Shown here one piece after another: positions 33,422 through 41,245 of a stretch of 64,000 nt of DNA (its first letter is position 1; the number at the start of each line of letters is the position of its first letter). This DNA is from Sphingomonadales bacterium (GTDB lineage Bacteria > Pseudomonadota > Alphaproteobacteria > Sphingomonadales > Sphingomonadaceae). The notes beneath the pieces were generated by a model that worked only from the letters and a program-made list of their open reading frames with translations, ran no database searches and was not told the origin of the DNA. The position numbers and the translations under genes were made by a program. The stretch lies in NCBI GenBank assembly GCA_027490095.1, contig JAIXYT010000041.1:1-64000 (forward strand), given 5' to 3'.

Positions 33422-34027
33422 CTACGCCTCCAGCTCCGTATCCCAATACAGATAATCCCGCCACGTCTCGTGGCAGTAATGCGGCGGGAACGCCCGCCCA
33501 TTCTCCTGCAACTGGTGGCTCGACGGCTGGAACGGCCGCTGGCGCGGCAGCATGTGCGCCTCCGCAGGCGTCCGCCCGCCCTTGCGCAGGTTGCAGGGCG
33601 CACAGGCCGTCGTCACGTTGGTCCAGGTTGTGCGCCCGCCATAGGCCCGGGGCACCACATGGTCGAAGGTCAGCTCGTCCTTCGAACCGCAATACTGGCA
33701 GGTGAACCGGTCCCGCAGGAACAGGTTGAACCGCGTGAAGGCCGGGTTCTGGCTCGGCTTCACATATTGCCGCAGCGCCACCACGCTCGGCAGCCGCATC
33801 GCGAAACTGGGCGATCGGATCTCCCGGTCATATTGCGCCACCACGTCCACCCGCTCCAGGAAGGCCGCCTTGATCGCGTCCTGCCAGCTCCACAGGCTCA
33901 GCGGGTAATAGCTCAGCGGGGTATAGTCGGCATTCAGCACCAGCGCCGGGCAGGCCTGCGGGCTCTGCCACCGCCCGCCGTCATGCTCGGGCCGCCATCG
34001 TTCGTGGAAAAGATCGGGATGATACAT
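33422..34027 (-). CDS. HNH endonuclease family protein
   Basis: A 201-residue protein with a complete HNH site near residues 110-150: CQYCG, then LTFDHVVPRAYGG (the His-metal finger), TTWTNV and CAPCNLRKGG; the two CxxC pairs bind a structural zinc. The N-terminal part (PALVLNADYTPLSYYPLSLW) marks the widely conserved group of small chromosomal HNH proteins found in many alphaproteobacteria. Those are stable core genes of unknown role, probably in DNA processing, not homing enzymes. The ATG at 34027 gives the family's MYHPD-type start. It diverges from gluQ and is followed by element B. Confidence 0.9.
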   Translation of the reverse strand: MYHPDLFHERWRPEHDGGRWQSPQACPALVLNADYTPLSYYPLSLWSWQDAIKAAFLERVDVVAQYDREIRSPSFAMRLPSVVALRQYVKPSQNPAFTRFNLFLRDRFTCQYCGSKDELTFDHVVPRAYGGRTTWTNVTTACAPCNLRKGGRTPAEAHMLPRQRPFQPSSHQLQENGRAFPPHYCHETWRDYLYWDTELEA

Positions 34028-34185
34028 GGCCGCGCTCCCTGTTTCCGCCGGAGCAGGCCTGATCGAGACCATCCCTATCGCACCTCGGGCAGCCGCAAAC
34101 ACGCCTGCTCGTTTCATGCCCCTATACCAGAGGCTGTATGTCGCTGCTATGACAGCACCAGATATTGTTGAGGTCAAGCGCGCTC

Positions 34186-35043
34186 ATGGCATCATCCCCA
34201 ACATCCACGCGCTTTGCCCCGTCGCCCACAGGGCGTCTCCACCTCGGTCATGCCTGGTCCGCGGCAATCGGCCATGCGCTGGCGCGTTCCGCAGGCGGCC
34301 GCTGGTGGCTGCGGATCGAGGACATCGACACCACCCGCTGCCGCCCCGAATTCACCGCCACGATCCACCAGGATCTCGCCTGGCTCGGCCTGATCCCCGA
34401 TGATGTGCTGGTCCAGACCAGCCGCCGCGACGCGCACCAAGCCGCACTCGACCGGATCACCGACATGGGCCTCGCCTACCCCTGCTTCTGCACCCGGGCC
34501 GACATCGCCGCCGCCGCCCAGGCCCCGCACGGCGCACAGGCCGTCTACCCCGGCACCTGCCGCAATCTCGATCGCGCAGAAGCCACCGCCCGCGCACGGG
34601 CCGAACCCCACGCCATCCGCCTGAACGTCGCCGCCGCCGTCCAGCGCACCGGCCCGCTCCACTGGCGCGAAGGCAACACGCCCACCCAAGCGGACCCCTC
34701 CATCGCCGGCGACATCGTCCTCGCCCGCAAGGACATCGGCGTCGGCTACATGCTCGCAGCCGTCGTCGACGACGCCCATGCCCAGATCACCGACATCGTG
34801 CGCGGCCGCGACCTCCTCGACGCCACCCCGACCCAGCGCCTGCTCCAGGCCCTCCTCGATCTGCCCGCCCCGCGCTACCACCACCACCGCCTGCTGCTCG
34901 CCGCAGACGGCCGCCGCCTCGCCAAGCGCGATCGCGCCGAAACGCTGCACGCCCTGCGCGAAGCCGGCATCGACGGCCCCTCGCTTGCCGCCCGCCTCGC
35001 CGAGCTCCCGCCGCACGGGCCCGACCTCGTCTTTCACCTCTGA
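34186..35043 (+). CDS. gluQ: Glutamyl-Q tRNA(Asp) synthetase
   Basis: A 285-residue paralogue of the glutamyl-tRNA synthetase catalytic domain, which attaches glutamate to queuosine in tRNA(Asp). The N-terminus has TRFAPSPTGRLHLGHAWSA (HIGH-type motif HLGH), and the zinc region is YPCFCTR near 102-108. The KMSKS equivalent is LAKRDRAETL near 250. There is no anticodon-binding domain, which separates it from GltX. The ATG at 34186 fits the family N-terminus; a TTG further up is less likely. Confidence 0.93.
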   Translation: MASSPTSTRFAPSPTGRLHLGHAWSAAIGHALARSAGGRWWLRIEDIDTTRCRPEFTATIHQDLAWLGLIPDDVLVQTSRRDAHQAALDRITDMGLAYPCFCTRADIAAAAQAPHGAQAVYPGTCRNLDRAEATARARAEPHAIRLNVAAAVQRTGPLHWREGNTPTQADPSIAGDIVLARKDIGVGYMLAAVVDDAHAQITDIVRGRDLLDATPTQRLLQALLDLPAPRYHHHRLLLAADGRRLAKRDRAETLHALREAGIDGPSLAARLAELPPHGPDLVFHL

Positions 35044-35138
35044 TCGCCCCCGCGACACCACGCCCCGCCTGCAGGCGCGCGCCTGCTCCCCATTATCGGG
35101 GTGCGCGGCGCCTTCCGTGCTGATAGGGACATCACCCC

Positions 35139-35348
35139 ATGAACGGCTTCATCATCGCAGCGATCGTGCTGGCAGCGCTTGCCACCGCCTATGTGCTCGT
35201 CCGCGGCATCATCACCATGGCGTCCGGCAAGGACATCACGGGCGAACAGTCCAACAAGTACATGTGGCGCCGCGTCCAGTTCCAGATGCTCGCCGTCCTG
35301 CTCGTCGTCGTGCTGATGCTGATGATGGGCCGCGGCCCGGGAAGCTGA
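35139..35348 (+). CDS. HIG1-type twin transmembrane helix small protein
   Basis: A 69-residue protein with two membrane helices, residues 3-25 and 48-64, separated by a short charged loop (GKDITGEQSNKYMWRRVQFQ). The MWRRV-Q sequence at the start of helix 2 is the hallmark of hypoxia-induced gene 1 (HIG1) proteins, which associate with respiratory complexes in mitochondria and alphaproteobacteria. It is followed after 17 bp by the adenosyltransferase gene, a pairing found in other alphaproteobacteria. Confidence 0.9.
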   Translation: MNGFIIAAIVLAALATAYVLVRGIITMASGKDITGEQSNKYMWRRVQFQMLAVLLVVVLMLMMGRGPGS

Positions 35349-35365
35349 GAGGGCCCCGCCCGCAC

Positions 35366-35956
35366 ATGGTAAAGCTCAACCGCATCTACACCCGCACCGG
35401 CGACGACGGCACCACCGGCCTCGTCGACGGCTCGCGCGTCTCGAAATCCTGCCCCCGCGTCGCCGCCTACGGCACCACCGACGAGGCGAACAGCGCACTC
35501 GGCGTCGCCCGCCTGCACGCAACCGGCGATCCTCTCGCCATGATCATCCGCATCCAGAACGATCTCTTCGACGTCGGCGCAGACCTCGCAACGCCGGGCA
35601 ATGACTGGGAGGCCGGCGCCCCCCAGCCCGAATGGCCCCCGCTGCGCATCGTCCAGTCCCAGATCGATCGCCTCGAGGCCGAGATCGACGCCATGAACGC
35701 CGACCTTCAGCCGCTCAACAGCTTCATCCTGCCCGGCGGAACCCCGCTGTCGGCCCACCTCCACGTCGCGCGCACCATCATCCGCCGCGCCGAACGCGAG
35801 GCTGTGGCCGCAGCCGCCGATGGCCCCGTTAATCCTGCAGCAATCCACTATCTCAACAGGCTGTCCGACCATCTCTTCGTGATGGCCCGGCACGCCAACC
35901 GCCCAGAGGTCGGCGGCGAGGGTGACCCCCTCTGGGTGCCGGCCCAGAACCGCTGA
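35366..35956 (+). CDS. Cob(I)alamin/corrinoid adenosyltransferase, PduO type
   Basis: A 196-residue ATP:cob(I)alamin adenosyltransferase that makes the adenosyl form of vitamin B12. The ATP-binding N-terminus is RIYTRTGDDGTTGLVDGSRV, followed by YGTTDEANSALG near residue 35. The C-terminal RRAEREAV and LNRLSDHLFVMARHAN form the helical bundle with the key Arg and Asp residues. Length fits. No cobalamin synthesis genes are adjacent, so it may serve salvage. Confidence 0.94.
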   Translation: MVKLNRIYTRTGDDGTTGLVDGSRVSKSCPRVAAYGTTDEANSALGVARLHATGDPLAMIIRIQNDLFDVGADLATPGNDWEAGAPQPEWPPLRIVQSQIDRLEAEIDAMNADLQPLNSFILPGGTPLSAHLHVARTIIRRAEREAVAAAADGPVNPAAIHYLNRLSDHLFVMARHANRPEVGGEGDPLWVPAQNR

Positions 35957-36033
35957 CGCCGCAACCGGCGCAGCGCCACGCAGGGGTGGATGGAAACCAG
36001 CCGGGGCACACCGGCCCCATCAGGGAGTGTCGA

Positions 36034-38115
36034 ATGACTGCTCGACCGGCACTGACACGCACATTTGCCCTGCTGCTCGCAGCAGTCGCGCCCCTCGCCC
36101 TGTCTCCGGCCATGGCCGCCGACGCAGCCGGGACCACAGCCACCACCAAGCCCGCGAACGCCCCCGTGCTCGGCACCTTCGGCGTCGACACGGCCGGTAT
36201 GGACCTGAGCGTGAAGCCCGGCGACAACTTCTTCGCCCATGTGAACGGCACCTGGGACAAGACCACCCCCATCCCCGACGACCGCGCCTCCTGGGGCATG
36301 TTCAACACGCTGACCGAACTGTCGAACACCCGCACCCGCGCCATCGTCGAGGAAGCCGCCGCCAACCCGGCCGCCACCGGCAACAGCCGCAAGGTCGGCG
36401 ACTATTACGCCAGCCTGGTCGACGAAGCGGCAATCGAAAAGGCCGGCCTCGCGCCCTTGAAGCCCGAGCTCGACGCCATCGCCGCCATCTCCACCCGCGC
36501 GGAGCTGTCAAAGGCGATCGCCCGCGGCAACCGCGAGGGCGGCCCGGCTCCCTTCCGCATGGGCATCGCGCAGGACGCAAAAGACCCGACGCGGATGACC
36601 GTCAACCTGGTCCAGGCCGGCATCGGCATGCCCAACCGCGACTATTATCTGGCGGCCAATTTCGCGCCCCAGAAGGCCGCCTACCAGGCCCATGTCGCCC
36701 GGCTCCTCGCCCTCTCCGGCGTGCCCGAGGCCCAGGCCAAGGCCGACGCCGCCCGCATCGTCGCGCTGGAAACGCAAATCGCAACCGCCCACTGGACCAA
36801 CGTCGAAAACCGCCAGGCCGAAAAGCGCTACAACCCCGTCGCCGCAGCCGAGCTGCCCGCGAAGTTCCCCGGCGTCGACTGGGCGGCCTTCCGCAGCATC
36901 ACCGGGATCGAGGGCGAACAGACGCTCAACGTCAACCAGCCCTCGGCCCTCGCCGGCATCGCCAAGCTCGTCGAAACCGCCCCGCTCGAGGACTGGAAGG
37001 CCTGGGCCCGCTACCACACGCTGCGCTCCTATTCCCCGGTCCTCCCCAAGGCCTTCCGCGATGAAACCTTTGCCTTCTACGGCAAGACCCTCACGGGCAC
37101 CCCCGCCCAGGAAGAGCGCTGGAAGCAGGCGGTGAACCTCACCACCGGCGCTCTCGGCGAAGCCATCGGGCAGGACTATGTCGCCCGTCACTTTCCGCCC
37201 GAAGCCAAGGCGCAGATGGACGAGCTGGTGAAGAACATCATCGCCGCCATGGACATACGCCTCCAGAACCTCGCCTGGATGGACGCGAAAACCAGGGAAG
37301 CCGCGCGCTACAAGCTCAGCCGCTTCAAGCCGAAGATCGGCTACCCGGACAAGTGGATCGACTATTCGGCGATGCAGGTCGTTCGCGGTGACGCCTACGG
37401 CAACCTCCGCCGCGCCTATGCCTTCGATACCAACCGCGATCTCGCAAAGCTGGGCAAGCCCATCGACCGCAGCGAGTGGTTCATGACCCCGATGACGGTC
37501 AACGCCTACGCCAACCCCACCTGGAACGAGATCGTCTTCCCCGCCGCCATCCTGCAGCCGCCCTTCTTCGATCCCAAGGCCGACCCCGCGGTCAATTACG
37601 GCGGCATCGGCGCCGTCATCGGGCACGAGATCACCCACCATTTCGACGACCAGGGCCGCAAATATGACCCTGACGGCAAGCTCTCCGACTGGTGGACGCC
37701 CGGCGACGTCGAGCGCTTCACGAAACTCGCCGACGTGCTCGTGAAGCAGGTCGAGACTTACGAGCCGCTGCCCGGCAAGCGCATCAACGGCAAGCTCAGC
37801 CTGGGTGAGAACATCGCCGACATCGCCGGCCTCAACATCGCCTGGGATGCCTGGCAGATGAGCCTCAAGGGCAAGACGCCTGCGGTCATCGACGGCAAGT
37901 CCGGCGCCGAGCGCTTCTACCTCGGCTACGGCCAGATCTGGCGCACCAAATACCGCGACGCCGCGATGGAGCGTCAGCTCACCGTCGGCCCGCACAGCCC
38001 GGGCAACTTCCGCCCGCTCACCGTCCGCAACCACGCCCCCTGGTACGAAACCTTCAACGTGAAGCCAGGCGAGAAGCTCTATCTGAAGGAAGAGGAGAGG
38101 GTGGGGATCTGGTAG
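36034..38115 (+). CDS. M13-family (neprilysin-like) metallopeptidase
   Basis: A 693-residue secreted zinc endopeptidase. A signal peptide ends around SPAMAAD (residue 30). The zinc site HEITH is at about 531-535 in GAVIGHEITHHFDDQGRKYD, with the third ligand in ENIADIAGL near 592-600, and the substrate motif NAYANPTWNEIVFPAAILQP precedes it. The protein ends in VGIW, close to the usual CxxW terminus of M13 enzymes but without the Cys. It probably degrades peptides in the periplasm or outside. A copy of the multi-hairpin element begins within 10 bp of the stop. Confidence 0.94.
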   Translation: MTARPALTRTFALLLAAVAPLALSPAMAADAAGTTATTKPANAPVLGTFGVDTAGMDLSVKPGDNFFAHVNGTWDKTTPIPDDRASWGMFNTLTELSNTRTRAIVEEAAANPAATGNSRKVGDYYASLVDEAAIEKAGLAPLKPELDAIAAISTRAELSKAIARGNREGGPAPFRMGIAQDAKDPTRMTVNLVQAGIGMPNRDYYLAANFAPQKAAYQAHVARLLALSGVPEAQAKADAARIVALETQIATAHWTNVENRQAEKRYNPVAAAELPAKFPGVDWAAFRSITGIEGEQTLNVNQPSALAGIAKLVETAPLEDWKAWARYHTLRSYSPVLPKAFRDETFAFYGKTLTGTPAQEERWKQAVNLTTGALGEAIGQDYVARHFPPEAKAQMDELVKNIIAAMDIRLQNLAWMDAKTREAARYKLSRFKPKIGYPDKWIDYSAMQVVRGDAYGNLRRAYAFDTNRDLAKLGKPIDRSEWFMTPMTVNAYANPTWNEIVFPAAILQPPFFDPKADPAVNYGGIGAVIGHEITHHFDDQGRKYDPDGKLSDWWTPGDVERFTKLADVLVKQVETYEPLPGKRINGKLSLGENIADIAGLNIAWDAWQMSLKGKTPAVIDGKSGAERFYLGYGQIWRTKYRDAAMERQLTVGPHSPGNFRPLTVRNHAPWYETFNVKPGEKLYLKEEERVGIW

Positions 38116-38122
38116 GCTGAAG

Positions 38123-38300
38123 CCGGCTGGCGCCAGTGCGACAGCACTGGTCGCCAGACTCGGCGAAAGCCCGGCCGGCGGGTCCGGACGATGGCGAAGC
38201 CAAGTCCGGAACCCGTCCGACGAGCGGGCTGCGCCCGCAACCTTCCTTTTTTGCGTCTCTTCAACCCAGGCGGACTCGCGGGCTTTGCCCACGGCCGCCC
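38123..38300 (+). repeat. Dispersed multi-hairpin element, copy C (after M13 gene)
   Basis: Same order as copies A and B: CTGGCG-CCAGTGC-GACA-GCACTGG-TCGCCAG, a GACTC...GGGTC stem, GTCCGGAC...GTCCGGA, linker CCGTCCGACGA, GCGGGC-TGC-GCCCGC followed by AACCTTCCTTTTTTGCG, then GGCGGACTCG and a final GGGC-TTT-GCCC hairpin. It lies between the convergent M13 and anmK genes. Confidence 0.8.
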
Positions 38301-38314
38301 CTCAGCCACCCCCC

Positions 38315-39415
38315 TCAAGGCAGCGCCAGCCGCCCCCCCGTCTTCGGCGCCGGCACCCCGGTCGTCTCCGGCCAGCTCAGCGGCAGCCCCTTCACGTGCC
38401 GCACCGCCAGCCAGGCAAAGGCCTGCGCCTCCAGCGCGTCGCCGTGCCAGCCCTCGGCTTCCACGGGCGCCGTGGGCACGCCCGTGCGCTCGGCGATCAT
38501 GCCCATCAGCACCGGGTTGTGCCGCCCGCCCCCGGTCACCAGCAGCCGGTTCAGCCGCACCGGCAACGTCCTCAGCGACAGCGCCACAGTCTCGGCCGTG
38601 AAGGCGGTCAGCGTTGCAGCCCCGTCTGCCGCCGACAGGCCGCGTGCAGGCGCAATCGAAAAATCCGCCCGGTCCAGCGACTTCGGCCCCACCTGGTCGA
38701 AGAAGCCCAGGTCGGCCATGGACGTCAGCACATCGTCATGCACATGGCCCGCGCCCGCCAGCGCACCACCGGCATCGAACCGCCCGCCCGTGTGCGCCTG
38801 CACCCAGTCGTCGATCAGCCCGTTGCCCGGCCCGGTGTCGAACGCGCCCCAGCGCCCGTCCGCATCGAACCAGGTCAGGTTGCCCACTCCCCCGAGGTTC
38901 AGGATGCCCACCGGCAGCTCCAGGCCCGACACCAGCGCCCGGTGATAGCCCGGCGCAAGCGGCGCGCCTTCCCCGCCGGCCGCCACGTCCGCGGACCGGA
39001 AGTCATGGACGACCGGCCGCCCCGTCAGCTGGGCCAGCAGCGCCGCATTGCCGATCTGCCAGGTGAAGGGCGAAGGGTTTCCCGAGCTCGGCGGCCGGTG
39101 CGCAACCGTCTGCCCGTGAAAGCCGATCAGGGTCGCCGTTTCGCTTCCCGGCAGCGCCGCCACGGCTTCGGCATGCGCCAGTGTCAGAACCCGTTCGGCC
39201 TCGGCGATCAGCGGATCGTCCTGCGGCGCCGGCAGCGTCAGCGCCCGGGCCGCCGCCGCGCGGATGAGGGCGCGTTCGGCGTCGGTGTAGGGCCGGTCGG
39301 CGGCCGCAAGCCCGCGCACATGGCCCTCGCCGTCGGTCTCGATCAGCGCCGCATCGACCGCGTCGACCGATGTGCCGGACATCAGCCCGACGACGATATG
39401 CTTTCCAGACGCCAT
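38315..39415 (-). CDS. anmK: Anhydro-N-acetylmuramic acid kinase
   Basis: A 366-residue cytoplasmic kinase that phosphorylates and opens 1,6-anhydro-MurNAc recovered from cell-wall turnover. Motifs: VGLMSGTSVDAVDAAL at the N-terminus (ATP phosphate loop), GFHGQTVAHRP near residue 95, ILNLGGVGNLTWF near 165 and DTGPGNGLIDDWV near 190, then GGGRHNPVLM near 300. All are standard for AnmK. It diverges from tyrS with only 25 bp between starts, an arrangement seen in other proteobacteria. Confidence 0.95.
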   Translation of the reverse strand: MASGKHIVVGLMSGTSVDAVDAALIETDGEGHVRGLAAADRPYTDAERALIRAAAARALTLPAPQDDPLIAEAERVLTLAHAEAVAALPGSETATLIGFHGQTVAHRPPSSGNPSPFTWQIGNAALLAQLTGRPVVHDFRSADVAAGGEGAPLAPGYHRALVSGLELPVGILNLGGVGNLTWFDADGRWGAFDTGPGNGLIDDWVQAHTGGRFDAGGALAGAGHVHDDVLTSMADLGFFDQVGPKSLDRADFSIAPARGLSAADGAATLTAFTAETVALSLRTLPVRLNRLLVTGGGRHNPVLMGMIAERTGVPTAPVEAEGWHGDALEAQAFAWLAVRHVKGLPLSWPETTGVPAPKTGGRLALP

Positions 39416-39440
39416 GGCTTTCGCCTAGAGCGGCCCCGCC

Positions 39441-40655
39441 ATGACCTACAAGAGCGAATATCTCAGCACCCTCGAAGCCCGGGGCTACATCCACCAGCTC
39501 ACCGACGCGGACGCGATCGACACGCGCGCCGCGAAACCCGGGCTGGTGGCCTATGTCGGGTTCGACCTCACCGGGCCCTCGCTCCACATCGGCCACCTGA
39601 TGTCGATCATGATGCTCCGCCGGCTCCAGCAGCATGGCGGCAAGCCGATCGCGCTGATGGGCGGCGGCACCACCAAGGTCGGCGACCCGTCGGGCAAGGA
39701 CACGCAGCGCCAGCTGCTCGACCAGGCCACGATCGACGCCAACAAGGCCAGCATCAAGCGCGTGTTCGAACGCTTCCTCACCTTCGGCGACGGCCCGTCG
39801 GATGCCATCATGGCCGACAATGCCGACTGGCTCGATCATCTCAACTATATCGAATTCCTGCGCGATTACGGCCGCCACTTCAGCGTGAACCGCATGCTCA
39901 GCATGGATTCGGTGAAGCTCCGCCTCGAACGCGACCAGCCGCTCAGCTTCATCGAGTTCAACTACATGGTCCTCCAGAGCTACGACTTCGTCGAGCTCAA
40001 CCGCCGCTACGGCTGCGTCATGCAGATGGGCGGCTCCGACCAGTGGGGCAACATCACCCAGGGGATCGACCTCGGCCGCCGCGTCGCCGGTGCCGAGCTC
40101 TACGGCCTCACCACGCCGCTCATCACCAATGCCGACGGCTCCAAGATGGGGAAGACGGCGAACGGCGCGGTCTGGCTCAACCGCGAGCAGCTGCCCGACT
40201 GGGACTATTGGCAGTTCTGGCGCAACGTCGACGACCGCGATGTCGGCCGCTTCCTCCGCCTCTTCACCGACATGCCCGAACCCGAGATCCGGCGGCTCGA
40301 GGCGCTCGAGGGCGCCGAGATCAACGACGCCAAGATCGCGCTCGCCAATGCGGCAACCACGCTGTGCCGGGGTGCAGAGGCGGCCGCCGCGTCCGAGGCG
40401 ACGGCGCGGGCCACCTTCGCCGAGGGCGGTGCGGGCGAAGCGCTCCCCAGCTTTGCGGTCGCGGGCGCCCTGCCGCTCGTCGATGCGCTGGTCCTGACCG
40501 GCCTTGCCGCCTCCAAGGGCGAAGCGCGGCGCAAGCTCGCGGAAAATGCCGTGAAGGTGGATGGCGAGGGCGTGACCGACCCGGTCGCACTGGTCTCGGC
40601 GCCCGCACGCCTCAGCCTCGGCAAGAAGCGCCACGCGCTCCTGACGCAGGGCTAG
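39441..40655 (+). CDS. tyrS: Tyrosyl-tRNA synthetase
   Basis: A 404-residue class I synthetase. The HIGH motif is HIGH in SLHIGHLM near residue 50, the tyrosine-binding region is MQMGGSDQWGNITQGIDL near 194-211, and the KMSKS equivalent is SKMGKTANGAVWL near 233. The C-terminus contains an S4 RNA-binding domain (SKGEARRKLAENAVKVDGE). Length is normal. Its TAG stop shares CTAG with the convergent Sel1 gene. Confidence 0.96.
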   Translation: MTYKSEYLSTLEARGYIHQLTDADAIDTRAAKPGLVAYVGFDLTGPSLHIGHLMSIMMLRRLQQHGGKPIALMGGGTTKVGDPSGKDTQRQLLDQATIDANKASIKRVFERFLTFGDGPSDAIMADNADWLDHLNYIEFLRDYGRHFSVNRMLSMDSVKLRLERDQPLSFIEFNYMVLQSYDFVELNRRYGCVMQMGGSDQWGNITQGIDLGRRVAGAELYGLTTPLITNADGSKMGKTANGAVWLNREQLPDWDYWQFWRNVDDRDVGRFLRLFTDMPEPEIRRLEALEGAEINDAKIALANAATTLCRGAEAAAASEATARATFAEGGAGEALPSFAVAGALPLVDALVLTGLAASKGEARRKLAENAVKVDGEGVTDPVALVSAPARLSLGKKRHALLTQG

Positions 40656-41164
40656 GGCCGGCCCCCGGTGATGCGGCGGGCGTTCAGCTGGGCATAGCGC
40701 TGCGGCGTCAGGCGGGCTGCAAAATCGGCAGCGCCCGGCTGTCCCTGTCCTGCCGCGGCACGGGCCAGCTCCGCTGCGCGCGGCAGGTTGCGGCTCACGC
40801 CCCGCCCTTCGGCAAAGGCGTTGGCGAGCGCAAGCTGGGCCGGCCCATAGCCGCGCCGCGCCGCACGAAGGAACCAGGCGGCTGCAACCGCATCATTGCG
40901 CGGCGCGCCCTGCCCGTTGGCAGCCATTGTCCCCAGCAGCGTTTCGGCCGCCGGCACATCCCGCTGGGCGAGAATCCGGAAATCCCGGTGGGCGGCCGCA
41001 TAGTCGCCGTCCTCGAACGCCGCGACGGCACGGGTCAGCAGCCGATCGGTCGGCAGGGCTGTTGCAGGGTCTGCAGGGCCGAACGCGGATTGGGGTCCGG
41101 CCGAAGGGCCCGCGCCAAGCAACAGGGCCGAAACAAGGGTGGCAAGGCAGGCCCGGGCAAGCAT
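40652..41164 (-). CDS. Exported Sel1-repeat protein
   Basis: A 170-residue exported protein: signal LARACLATLVSALLLGAG, then two or three Sel1-like helical repeats. Recognisable units are AAETLLGTMAANGQGAPRND near 75-95 and PAQLALANAFAEGRGVSRNL near 112-131, with the AxxxLAxxxxxGxGV pattern. Sel1 repeats bind protein partners and are common in envelope proteins of alphaproteobacteria. The start chosen (ATG at 41164) gives a proper signal peptide; an upstream ATG would add 18 residues before it. Confidence 0.8.
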   Translation of the reverse strand: MLARACLATLVSALLLGAGPSAGPQSAFGPADPATALPTDRLLTRAVAAFEDGDYAAAHRDFRILAQRDVPAAETLLGTMAANGQGAPRNDAVAAAWFLRAARRGYGPAQLALANAFAEGRGVSRNLPRAAELARAAAGQGQPGAADFAARLTPQRYAQLNARRITGGRP

Positions 41165-41245
41165 CCATCCTCCGCTAGCCCGAAACCGCAGCGGATTGAA
41201 GAGCAGACCGGCCCGCATCGGTGCGCCTTGTCGGCCGACTGTTGT